NCBI GenBank assembly: GCA_023460575.1
Contig: JAEWPQ010000033.1
Span: 1 to 64,000 of the forward strand
Length of the DNA stretch: 64,000 nucleotides
DNA from: Bacillota bacterium
Lineage (GTDB): Bacteria > Bacillota > Clostridia > Lachnospirales > Lachnospiraceae
Reading direction: 5' to 3'
Both the position numbers and the translations under genes were made by a program. This document shows positions 1-10,500 of this stretch, one piece after another. The notes under the pieces were generated by a model. That model worked only from the letters and a program-made list of their open reading frames with translations. It ran no database searches and was not told where the DNA came from. The stretch's first letter is position 1. The number at the start of each line of letters is the position of its first letter.

Positions 1-303
1 GTTTTTAACTGCAGCTTCAACTTTTCTTCTGTTTCTGATAATGCCGGGGTTGTTCATAAGCTCATTTAGCTTCTCTTCCTTATATGCCACAACCTTCTCC
101 GGATCAAATCCGTCAAATGCTTCCCGAAACGCTTCCCGCTTATTTAACACGGTAATCCAGGAAAGCCCTGCCTGAAAGGTCTCTAACAGAAACATCTCAT
201 ATAATTTTTCATCGTCATAAACAGGGACTCCCCACTCCTCATCATGATATTTTACGTAAATGGGCAGTGATTCATTAACCCAAAAGCAGCGTTTTTTATC
301 CAT
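1..303 (-). CDS. tag: DNA-3-methyladenine glycosylase I, N-terminal part (runs off window)
   Basis: Base-excision repair enzyme that removes 3-methyladenine from alkylated DNA. The visible N-terminal 101 residues carry the family signature: an early Cys (Cys6) and the YHDEEWG block with His20, which correspond to zinc ligands in the Tag family, followed by a FETFQAGLSW-like block (here FLLETFQAGLSWITVL) and KREAFREAF. The C-terminal half is cut by the window edge. Its ATG overlaps the stop of the upstream methionine aminopeptidase gene by one base (TAATG), so the two are probably translationally coupled. Confidence 0.9.
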   Translation of the reverse strand, partial: MDKKRCFWVNESLPIYVKYHDEEWGVPVYDDEKLYEMFLLETFQAGLSWITVLNKREAFREAFDGFDPEKVVAYKEEKLNELMNNPGIIRNRRKVEAAVKN

Positions 304-1175
304 TATCTGGCAAGCACCTCCGGTCCATCTTCTGTAATTAATACGGTATATTCCCATTGGGCAGACAGGCTTCCATCCTTTGTGTAGATGGTCCAGCCAT
401 CGTTATCATCCTGTACTACATCAGCCTTTCCTGCATTGACCATAGGCTCAATGGTAAAAATCATTCCAGGAACTAAAAGCATATCCGTTCCCCTGGTTCC
501 AATATGGCTTACCCATGGTTCTTCATGAAATTCCAGACCAACTCCATGTCCGCCGATTTCTCTTACTACGGTAAACCCATTGGCATAAATGTATTCGGAG
601 ATTACGGCTCCGATATCCCCTAAATGTCCCCAGGCTCTGGCTTCCTTTAATGCCAGATCTACACTTTCCTTTGTTACCCGGACCAGCTTTTCTGCTTCCG
701 GAGATACCTTTCCCATGCAGTACATTCTGGAAGCATCTGCGTAATAGCCATCCACAATGGTGGTCACATCCACGTTAATGATGTCACCTTCTTTTAAAAT
801 TCTTTTGGGATCAGGAATTCCATGGCAGACTACCTCATTGATTGAGGTACAGACACTTTTGGGATATCCTTCAAAATTAAGGGGTGCCGGGATTCCGCCC
901 AGACGAAGGGTGGTTTCGTGAACCAGGGTATTTAAATCCTCTGTACTGATTCCGGGACGGATCTTCTCACCAACCAGATCAAGAATCTGATTGTTAATAA
1001 CACCAGCGTGGCGTATGCCTTCTATCTGGGCAGGTGTCTTTATCATGGAGTGATCCGGCACTTCATCTCCCATGATTTCATAATTTTCAAGCTTTCTGTC
1101 AAATTCTAAATGACAGGTTTTATATTTCTTTCCGCTGCCACACCAGCAGGGGTCGTTTCTTCCTATTTTAAACAT
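303..1175 (-). CDS. map: Type I methionine aminopeptidase with N-terminal SEC-C zinc motif
   Basis: Removes the initiator methionine from nascent proteins in the cytosol. Residues 1-25 form a SEC-C type zinc motif (Cys10, Cys12, Cys21, His22), the extension seen in the MetAP 1c group. From about residue 40 the peptidase fold follows, with the metal ligands visible in order: NVDVT and DASRM aspartates, the GGHGVG histidine, TIEPM and QWEYT glutamates. At 290 residues it has the usual length for the extended form. The start has a good ribosome-binding site (GGAGGAG). It probably forms an operon with the overlapping tag gene downstream. Confidence 0.93.
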   Translation of the reverse strand: MFKIGRNDPCWCGSGKKYKTCHLEFDRKLENYEIMGDEVPDHSMIKTPAQIEGIRHAGVINNQILDLVGEKIRPGISTEDLNTLVHETTLRLGGIPAPLNFEGYPKSVCTSINEVVCHGIPDPKRILKEGDIINVDVTTIVDGYYADASRMYCMGKVSPEAEKLVRVTKESVDLALKEARAWGHLGDIGAVISEYIYANGFTVVREIGGHGVGLEFHEEPWVSHIGTRGTDMLLVPGMIFTIEPMVNAGKADVVQDDNDGWTIYTKDGSLSAQWEYTVLITEDGPEVLAR

Positions 1176-1329
1176 ATTTCTCCTCCTTCTTACTACAACG
1201 TTTTAACACGTTTAGAGCGTGTTGTAAAGTGTTTCGGCCAAATATGGACAGATAAAAGCCATGGTATTTTCCGTTCTTCTATGTTACAATCTTAAGTATT
1301 GTAAAAATGAACGCGTTACGGAGGGACAA

Positions 1330-2808
1330 ATGAAACCAGGATTTGATAACAACAAGTATTTAACCATGCAGTCAGAGCACATTAAAGAGCGGATCAGCCA
1401 GTTCGGGGACAAGCTCTATCTGGAATTCGGAGGAAAGTTATTTGATGACTACCACGCTTCCAGAGTGCTTCCAGGATTTGAGCCGGACAGCAAGCTTCGT
1501 ATGCTGATGCAGCTCTCTGATCAGGCAGAAATTGTAATTGCCATCAGCGCTGCTGACATTGAAAAGAACAAGATCCGCCACGATCTTGGAATTACATACG
1601 ATGTGGATGTATTTCGTCTCATTCAGTCCTTTACGGACAAGGGACTTTATGTGGGAAGTGTTGTTATTACCCAGTACTCCGGTCAGAAAGCAGCAGACGT
1701 ATTTAAGGGAAAGCTGGAATCAATGGGAATTAAGGTGTACCGCCATTATATCATTGACGGCTATCCTGCCAACATATCCTTAATTGTCAGTGATGAAGGT
1801 TATGGAAGAAATGATTACATTGAAACTTCCAAACCCTTAGTGATCATCACTGCACCGGGACCTGGCAGCGGAAAGATGGCCACCTGCTTATCCCAGCTCT
1901 ATCACGAAAACAAGAGAGGCGTTAAAGCTGGTTATGCCAAGTTTGAGACCTTCCCCATCTGGAATATTCCGTTAAAGCATCCGGTGAATCTGGCTTATGA
2001 AGCAGCCACTGCTGATTTAAATGATGTGAATATGATTGATCCCTTCCATTTGGAAGCTTATGGGTTAACTACAGTAAATTATAACCGGGATGTGGAAATT
2101 TTTCCGGTATTAAGTGCAATCTTTGAGGGAATTTATGGAGAATGTCCTTACAAATCCCCTACGGACATGGGTGTGAACATGGCCGGACATTGTATCGTGG
2201 ATGATGAAATCTGCAAGGAAGCATCACGCCAGGAAATTATCAGACGTTATTATCAGGCATTATCCCGTCTGGCAAAAGACATGGGATCCAAGGATGAGGT
2301 ATATAAAATTGAACTGTTGATGAAGCAGGCCAAGATCAATACGGAGATGCGAAAAACCGTAGGCGCTGCCAATGAGCTGGCCCAGAAAAACGGTTCTCCT
2401 GCTGCTGCACTTTTGCTGGGTGACGATACGATAGTAACGGGAAAAACCACCAATCTGCTGGGAGCCTCTGCTGCTCTTTTGCTGAATGCAGTCAAGGTTT
2501 TAGGAAATATCCCTCACGATGTCCATTTGATTTCTCCTTCTGCCATTGAACCGATTCAGAAATTAAAGGTTAAATATCTGGGAAGCAAAAACCCCAGACT
2601 TCACACCGATGAAGTGCTGATCGCCCTGTCCGCTTCTGCCGCCACAGATGTGAATGCACAGATTGCCTTAGAGCAGCTTCCCCGGTTAAAAGGGACTGAT
2701 GCCCACACGTCTGTCCTGCTCTCTGATGTAGATGTAAAAACCTTTAAAAGATTAGGAATCCACCTTACCTGCGAGCCGATCTATGAACAGAAGAAAATAT
2801 ATCATTAA
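1330..2808 (+). CDS. DUF1846 (UPF0371) family protein
   Basis: A 492-residue cytosolic protein of the DUF1846/UPF0371 family, conserved in clostridia and lactic acid bacteria; its biochemical role is not known to me. A glycine-rich P-loop-like stretch (TAPGPGSGKMATCLSQ) lies near residue 180, and conserved blocks such as FDDYHASRVLPGF and INTEMRKTVGAANELA are recognisable. I placed the start at the ATG preceded by GGAGGG rather than at an upstream in-frame ATG, because only this one has a ribosome-binding site. Upstream lies an inverted repeat (TTACAAT, 7-bp centre, ATTGTAA; 1284-1304) that could be an operator. No clear terminator follows. Confidence 0.88.
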   Translation: MKPGFDNNKYLTMQSEHIKERISQFGDKLYLEFGGKLFDDYHASRVLPGFEPDSKLRMLMQLSDQAEIVIAISAADIEKNKIRHDLGITYDVDVFRLIQSFTDKGLYVGSVVITQYSGQKAADVFKGKLESMGIKVYRHYIIDGYPANISLIVSDEGYGRNDYIETSKPLVIITAPGPGSGKMATCLSQLYHENKRGVKAGYAKFETFPIWNIPLKHPVNLAYEAATADLNDVNMIDPFHLEAYGLTTVNYNRDVEIFPVLSAIFEGIYGECPYKSPTDMGVNMAGHCIVDDEICKEASRQEIIRRYYQALSRLAKDMGSKDEVYKIELLMKQAKINTEMRKTVGAANELAQKNGSPAAALLLGDDTIVTGKTTNLLGASAALLLNAVKVLGNIPHDVHLISPSAIEPIQKLKVKYLGSKNPRLHTDEVLIALSASAATDVNAQIALEQLPRLKGTDAHTSVLLSDVDVKTFKRLGIHLTCEPIYEQKKIYH

Positions 2809-2942
2809 AAACCTGGATATAAGTAAACTCTTTATTGATAAAAACAATCACTGCCGCTGTACCGATAGAGAAACACAATTGGAAGTTCTATGTATTCAAT
2901 GTTAATATTAATATATTAAATTTTACAAAGGGGTGTTTCATA

Positions 2943-3422
2943 ATGGAAATGAAAAAAGAAGTCAGTGTACAGAAAATCAAAAAAGATGCAGAGGAATTAT
3001 TCCGGGGTGGATTCTTCTGTTCGGAAGCTGTCGTATCTTCTATCCGGGACAACTTTGAACTTGATGTTCCAGATATGGTAATAGCCATGGCCTCCGGGTT
3101 TCCCGTAGGAATCGGACGTTCCAAGTGCGTATGCGGAGCCGTGTCCGGCGGAGTTATGTCTCTTGGCCTTTTCTTTGGACGTACCAGACAGGGTGATCCA
3201 AAGGTGGAAAAGAACCTTTTATTGGCCAATGAGCTTCACGACTATTTTAAAGCAGCCAATGGAAAGAATTCTCTTTGCTGCCGCGTCCTTACAAAAGAAT
3301 TCGATATGGCTAGCGGAGAACACAAGGAGCAGTGCATTGCGTTTACGGGGCTGGTTGCAGAAAAGGTAGCTCAGATTGTCATACGGGAATTTGAGCTTGT
3401 AAATGTGGATGAGCTTGTATAG
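2943..3422 (+). CDS. C_GCAxxG_C_C family redox protein
   Basis: A 159-residue cysteine-rich protein of the C_GCAxxG_C_C family, thought to be redox-active or metal-binding; substrate unknown. Visible motifs in order are FFCSEAV, the diagnostic CVCGAVSGGV, a CCRVL pair and a C-terminal QC. The start at 2943 follows AAAGGGGTG; a longer in-frame extension upstream has no ribosome-binding site. The stop is 12 bases before the ATG of a TDT transporter, so both are probably one operon, suggesting a linked role. Confidence 0.85.
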   Translation: MEMKKEVSVQKIKKDAEELFRGGFFCSEAVVSSIRDNFELDVPDMVIAMASGFPVGIGRSKCVCGAVSGGVMSLGLFFGRTRQGDPKVEKNLLLANELHDYFKAANGKNSLCCRVLTKEFDMASGEHKEQCIAFTGLVAEKVAQIVIREFELVNVDELV

Positions 3423-3434
3423 CGAGGTGATCAT

Positions 3435-4382
3435 ATGAGGTCCTTAATAAAACGTGTACCAATACCGATGTCCGGCGTAATGCTTGGGAGTGCTGCCCTT
3501 GGAAATTTACTTCAGAGTTATTCCGAAGGCATTCGTTATCTGTTTGGAGCCATATCCATTTTGATTTTTACGCTGCTTCTGTTTAAAGCAGTATTGTATC
3601 CTAATGCGGTAAAGGAGGATTTGAAAAATCCAGTCATAATGAGTGTGTCTGCCACATTTCCTATGGGTACTATGTTGTTGTCTGTTTACATAAAACCTTT
3701 TTTCAGTACTCTGGCTGTTATTATCTGGTTTTTGGCGGTTGCACTTCATGTTTTGCTGATTTTCATTTTTACTTACCGGTTCATGAAAAAAGTGGATATG
3801 AAGAACGTATACGCAAGTTATTTTATCGTGTATGTGGGCATAGCCACTGCAGGAATCACCGCTCCGGCTTACCATATGATATTGATTGGAACAGCTGCCT
3901 TCTGGTTTGGGTTTATTAGTTTCATTGCTTTGCTTGCACTGGTAGGATACCGCCATATAAAATATTCTGAAATACCAGAACCAGCACAAGCACTGTTTTG
4001 TATTTTCACAGCTCCTGGAAGCCTCTGTTTGGCAGCCTATCTGCAATCGGTGGAGCAGAAAAGCCTGGTTCTTGTGATAGGGCTGGCTGTAATATCCTTA
4101 ACATTGTATGTATTGGTACTGGCCGGGTTAATTCCTCTTTTAAAATTGCCATTTTATCCAAGTTATTCTGCCTTTACGTTTCCATTTGTAATTAGCGCCA
4201 TTGCGTCTAAGCAGACCGCTGGCTTTCTAATGAAAAATGGAATCCAGGCCTCATACCTGCAGCCAGTTATATGGATCCAGACAATCCTTGCTGTGCTGCT
4301 TGTCTGCTACACACTTTTGCGATACTGTATGTTCTTATTCCAGGTTAATGTTTCACCTGTGAAAGCGAATGCAGTTAATTAA
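3435..4382 (+). CDS. TDT family transporter (TehA/SLAC1-like)
   Basis: Integral membrane protein of 315 residues with about ten hydrophobic segments, matching the tellurite-resistance/dicarboxylate transporter (TDT, PF03595) family. The N-terminal PIPMSGVMLGSAALGN is the typical opening, and YSAFTFPFVISA near residue 245 is the conserved late helix. The family includes TehA, malate and sulfite exporters and SLAC1 anion channels, so the substrate is open. It follows the C_GCAxxG redox protein gene closely and ends at a strong terminator. Confidence 0.85.
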   Translation: MRSLIKRVPIPMSGVMLGSAALGNLLQSYSEGIRYLFGAISILIFTLLLFKAVLYPNAVKEDLKNPVIMSVSATFPMGTMLLSVYIKPFFSTLAVIIWFLAVALHVLLIFIFTYRFMKKVDMKNVYASYFIVYVGIATAGITAPAYHMILIGTAAFWFGFISFIALLALVGYRHIKYSEIPEPAQALFCIFTAPGSLCLAAYLQSVEQKSLVLVIGLAVISLTLYVLVLAGLIPLLKLPFYPSYSAFTFPFVISAIASKQTAGFLMKNGIQASYLQPVIWIQTILAVLLVCYTLLRYCMFLFQVNVSPVKANAVN

Positions 4383-4416
4383 GATAAGTTAAATATAATT
4401 GAATTACTTTCCTATG

Positions 4417-4468
4417 AAAACAGAGCTGCTGCTTAGTGATACTGCTTTTGCAACAGCTCTGTTTTTAA
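4417..4468 (+). terminator. Rho-independent terminator after the TDT transporter gene
   Basis: Arms 4417-4432 and 4450-4465 pair over 16 bases with a single mismatch and are followed by T residues. The A-rich left flank means it may also serve the convergent surface-protein gene. Confidence 0.85.
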
Positions 4469-4515
4469 TATTAATCACTGGTTTTGTTTCTTAATTTCTA
4501 CCTGCACTTCAACTC

Positions 4516-7500
4516 CTATCTTTCGTCTCTGCGCCTATGGCTGATTGCCATGTATGCAGCCAGCAAGATTCCAGATAAAATTGCCGCAACACCCTGAATC
4601 GGTGCCCTTTCACCAGTCTTTGGAAGCCCGGCCAATGGAATGTTGCCGTCGTCAATAAATACGAGGTTCGTTTTTTCCGGCAGGTTTGCCAACGGTACCG
4701 GTATTGGCTCGATAGTAACAGTTGTATCACCAGGTCCTCCGGCTGCGTGGGTACCGTTTATTCTTGGACCTCCTCCGGAGCTGCCTCCGCTGCTTCCTCC
4801 GCTGCTTCCTCCGCTGCCGTTGTAACTCCACAATGCAGTATAAACTACATTTTCTGTTACAGTCCTGGCAATCTCTTTATTCCATCCATTAAAACTGTAG
4901 TTACCGTTTGCCGTGGTCTGCCCGTCAAATTCAGGAATTGTATCACCATAGCTGAGTCCAGTGTTAGTCTGTGCATTAAATGAACCATGCTCGCCAGGAT
5001 TATAGGTTACCATAAACTGCTGCTTGAAATACACCCTGAGTACCAGCCCGCCATCGCCAGCTACTGTCGCCTCAAATACATTGGCTGCATTTGAATCAAG
5101 TATATACCCGGTTGATGCTGTCTTATCAGCATCTGTTACAGCCACCAGAGAATCCGTTGCTCCCGCTCTCAATGTAGAATTATTGGGCTGTACCGGATAT
5201 TTACCTTTGCTTTCGTAGTAGAATTCTACTGTATATTTAGTGCTGTCTGAAGAAATCCATTGGGCTGTATAAGTGGTATCTGCTGTGACAGCAGGTACAG
5301 GCTTCGGACTCCATCCCGCAAAATCATATCCCGGTTTTCCTGTTGGTGTCCCGTCAAATCCCGGCGTCTCTGAGTTGTAGTCCAGACCTTCCGCTTTCTG
5401 CGACTTGAATGTCCCCTGTGTTCCGGGTTCATAAGCCACTGTGAACTGCTGTTTAAAGTATGCCTTAAGCACCAGGCTTCCATCTCCAGCTATGGCTCCA
5501 TCCAATACATTTTCTTTGGCAGCTTCATCAAACACATAACCTGGTTTCTTTGTTTCCCTGTCAGTTGCGATTACCTCAGCCTCAGATTCAGTATAACCAC
5601 TTCTGATATATGAATATGCTGGCTCCTCAGTATATTCACCATTTACCTGGTAATACAGATTTACAACATAATTCACCTGCACGGGATCATAATAAACGTT
5701 TATCACTTGATTTTCCTGGGTAATGACCGCCGGTAATTCTGGATTGTATGGTTTATCTGAGAGTTTATAGCCAGCTTTTGCTTTTAATGGAACCTGACTT
5801 ACAGTTGGATCAGCTACCAATACCTTACGATTTTCCACAGCTGTACTGTCTTCCCTGTCTTTATAGAAATATTTGATAGTGTAATCCAGTGTCTGATTCT
5901 CATCTACTTCATAGTACACCGTACTTTCGTTCGGACCAGAGGCTGTGATTGTCATGCCGGTTGGCTGATCCGGACTACTCACCAGCTTGTAACCAGTTGC
6001 TGTCTTTAGCTCATTACTCCAGGTAAATGCTCCTACCGGTGCACTTCCTGTCAGGGCCTCAAGGCCTGGTACTGCATTTGTGGAATCTTTGATATAGTAG
6101 TTCACTGTATAGCCAAACTTCTGCGTTTCATCAATCTCATAGTATACTGTCTTTTCGTTCGGACCTTCGGCCGTGATTGTCAAGCCCGCCGGCTGGGCAG
6201 GACTGGTCACCAGCTTGTAGCCTGTTTCTGTCTTCGGCACATTGCTCCAGGTAAACTCACCTACCGGTGCACTTCCTGTCAGTGACGTAATGCCTGGTAC
6301 CGCTGTTGTGGTTCCCTTAATGAAGTAATTCACCGTATAGCCGAACTTCTGTGCATCATCAATCTCATAATACACTGTCTTTTCATTCGGACCTGCGGCT
6401 GTGATTGTCATGCTAGCCGGCTGGGCAGGACTGGTCACCAGTTTATAGCCGGTTGTTGTTTTGGATACATTGCTCCAGGTGAATGTTCCTACCGGTGCAC
6501 TTCCTGTCAGTGCCCCAAGACCTGGTACCGCTGTTGTGGTCCCCTTAACAAAGTAATTCACCTTATAGACGAATTTCTGCGTTTCATCAATCTCATAGTA
6601 CACTGTCTTTTCATTCGGGCCTGCGGCCGTGATTGTCATACTCTCCGGCTGTACAGGACTGGTCACCAGTTTGTAGCCTGTTGCTGTCTTCGGCACATTG
6701 CTCCAGGTAAATGTTCCTACCGGTGCACTACCTGTCAGAGACGCAAGACCTGGTACCGCTGCTGTGGTCCCCTTGATATAATAGATTACAGTATAGCCAA
6801 ACTTCTGTGCATCATCAATCTCATAGTACACTGTCTTTTCATTCGGGCCTGCGGCTGTGATTGTCATGCTCGCCGGCTGGGCAGGACCGGTCACCAGCTT
6901 GTAGCCGGTTGTTGTTTTGGATACATTGCTCCAGGTGAACTCTCCTACCGGTGCACTTCCTGTCAGTGACGCAAGACCCGGTACCGCTGTTGTGGTCCCC
7001 TTAATCAAGTAATTCACCGTATAGCCAAACTTCTGGGTATCATCAATCTCATAGTACACCGTCTTCTGATTCGGGCCTGCGGCTGTAATTGTCATGCTCG
7101 CCGGCTGGGCAGGACTGGTCACCAGCTTGTAGCCGGTTTCTGTCTTCGGCGCATTTCTCCAGGTGAATGTTCCTACCGGTGCACTTCCCGTCAGTGACGC
7201 AAGGCCCGGTACCGCTGCTGTGGTCCCCTTGATATAATAGTTTACCGTATAACCAAATTTCTGCGTATCATCAATTTCATAGTACACCGTCTTTTCGTTC
7301 GGGCCTGCGGCTGTGATTGTCATGCTCGCCGGCTGGGCAGGACTGGTCACCAGCTTGTAGCCGGTTGTTGTTTTGGGTACATTGCTCCAGGTAAAGGTCC
7401 CTACCGGTGCACTACCTGTCAGTGACGCAAGGCCCGGTACCGCAGCTGTAGTCCCCTTGATATAGTAATTCACTGTATACCCGAACTTCTGAGCATCATC

Positions 7501-10500
7501 TACTACAAATCTGGCATAAAAAGTAGTACCGTCCGCCCATCCATTAGCCGGACGTGCTGGTATATATTTATCAGCAGCAGATACTGGAACAGTACACGCT
7601 GCATCACTATACCAACCGCTAAGCTTATATCCCGTGTCCGCAGTTGCTACCGCCCCTTTAGACACTCCAATGTCCGGATTTAAATATTCATTTGCAGGAG
7701 ATACTTTACCTCCTCCTACAGCCTGGAACTTAATCTGAACACTGTTTTTTAATCTCCATTGTGCATATAAAGTTACTGTGTTTGCCGCTCCGGAATGATT
7801 CGCAGCAATAAAATCCTCTGTAAGCCTGAATGAACCGCCTTCGTTAAAAGCTACACCGCTTCCATCAGACCGGGTATTCCAGCCATTAAATACATATCCA
7901 TCTTTCTTTAACGGAAGCCAGGTCCCGCTTTCATACCCGCCTGCTTTTGCTACATTAACATTTTCATCCAGATCATACCCTTGACCATCTGGAGTTAAGC
8001 CGCCAGTATTACCATTTCCATCATAGTCAACATAATAGTTCTCATTATTTCTAATGATGCCATCCACATGCCAGCCTTCAGTTCCACAAGCTTCTGACTC
8101 ATATTTTATAACATACCATTCAATATACTCATTATCTTTTAGATTATTTGCTTCCCATTTAGCAGTTACCTGGTAGAATTTACTTTTTAAATTTGCCTGT
8201 ACATTATCTTTTCCAGTTACTGTTATTAAAGGGTTGATATAATATAACAGATTATCACCAGATCCTATGGTTTTGTAAGATTGCCAGTTATCTTTATAAA
8301 TGAATTCATAGCTGCGACTAGTCTGGTTTCTCGGCTCTGCCGGCAAATCCCCGCCATCATTTAAAACCGCTACCCATAATCGTCCAGTCGCGCTGCCTCC
8401 TGTTTGTGCCCAAACCGCATATAAAGTTTTGGTTTTAGCAGTTTCGCCGGCATTTATTGTAAATGTGTCTGTATAAACTTCATTATACCCTGCATTACCT
8501 TTAGCAGTTATTTTACCTCCGTCTGGAGATTCACTCCAGCCCATAAATTGGTAATTAGCTTTCTTAAGGCCGCTGCCATCCGGTAATTCAACAGAATCTC
8601 CGGGTTTTGCATTTTGTGATGAGACAGTTCCCTGACCACCATTGGCATTAAACTGGACTGTTATACCAGCCTCCAAATACCATAAATAAATATTGTTTTC
8701 ATCCACATCTATCCAACCAGATGATGAAGTTTTATATCTTAAAGTATTCCACAAAAAATTAGCTTCATTATTGAGATATTGAATCACGTCACCATTTACG
8801 TAATTACTTCCGATAGTAGCTTTTTCAAATGTGTATCCACTTACATCTGGTGCAATGTCTTTAATAGAAACAGGTTTATTACTATCAAAAGCTGCATAAC
8901 GCTTAGCATCTGTTCCAATAGGTTTTGCCACTCCATTATCGTATTTTACAATATTTAAAGGAACAACTTTATTTCCAAAAAAATTATAAAAAACAATTGT
9001 ATAAGTTGAAAAATGTTCCGCCTCAAACGTAATCTCATGAATGCTTTTACTTTCCTCCACATTCAATTCATCTGAAACAGACTCCACATAAGTCACATCC
9101 GTTGCTGCCACATCTGCCTGTGATTCTTCCTCTTTAGTCGTGGCAACATATACCACCTCAACCGTATCAGCTTTCTTACTTTTTTCCTCCATTGGAGTGC
9201 CGGAAAACGTCACCTGTACAGCACCATTCCAAATTTGGTTATCCAGCTTGTTGCCTTTGTAGTCAAGAAGATCAATGTTATAAGATAAAGAACCAACTAC
9301 TTCTTTATCCTCACCTTTAGCTGCTGCCTGAGCCTCAACCTTTTCTTTAACTGCATCCCCGATACCGGTAACAACGCTTGCTGTTGCTTTTACGCCTTTT
9401 GGTAAAACTCCTTCAGGTGCATACAAACGAATGACAGTGCCATCCTCCATAGCAAGCTCGGCTGAGAATTCAGGATGCTCTCCAGTCTCCGTCATACAGA
9501 CTTCAACTTCCTGATCTTCATAAATATCCGGAACAGAATACCAACTGGTCTGCGAACCATCATTATTATCTGTCACAGAATCAGGCTTAAGTGTTTGTGC
9601 ATTAGCTGTCACACTCTCAATCGCATATCCAATCTGATTCTTAACACCAAAGGTCAACTCCTGACCGTCCTCAACACCCCTTGGTCCTTCAATAATACGG
9701 GCACTGGCTTCAGGATAGACAGTATACGAAATCTTATATCCTTCATAGTCCTCAAAAGCTTTTAATTGATTGATTGTAGCCGTATAAGCCTTGGCTGTAG
9801 AGCAATACCCCATTCCCACCAGATCGGCTGTTCCTGCTGCAGAAGTCCCGGTTTCTGATTTGGGCGTCTCAGCCGCCGACTTACCCTCCGATGGGGAAGC
9901 CACTCCAGATATCATCTCAGCCGTACTCTCAGCCGCTTTCCTGTCTACATGAGCCTGCGTAGTTTCTGTCTGCGTGGTTTCAGCCTGCGTAGTTTCAGTT
10001 TGCGTGGTTTCAGCCTGCGTAGTTTCAGTTTGCGTAGTTTCAGCCTGCGTAGTTTCAACCTGCGTAGTTTCAGTTTGCTTAGTTTCGGTCTGCGTAGTTT
10101 CGGTCTGGGTTACCGCTTCCGTTTCCTTTTCCGTCACTAAAGCACTGGTCTCCTTTGGCTTTTCCTCTTTCTCCAGCTCAGCAGCAACTGTCTCTTCATT
10201 GGCTGCTTTTGCTGCTTCCGTTACATAACCATTCTCATTTGCAGTAACCACCGGTACATTGTGGCGAATAATGGAGGCCACTGGCTTAGAAGTTTCATCC
10301 TCAGAAGCCGGAATCTCCTCAGACTCGATTGTCTCCTGAACTGTTTCATCTGCCGGAGCCTCTGTCGGGCTTTCTTCCGGAGTGGCAGCAGTCTCTTCTG
10401 GCAGTTCTGCCTGGGTTTCCTTAGGTGCTGATATGGTTTCTACCGGTTCTGCCGGAGTTTCTGCCGGAGTTTCTGCCGGAGTTTCTACCGATGCTGATGT

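Noticed and set aside
5905..10110. CRISPR array suggested by regular repeats
   Set aside because: Repeats are in-frame parts of a surface protein, contiguous without unique spacers, and no cas genes are present.
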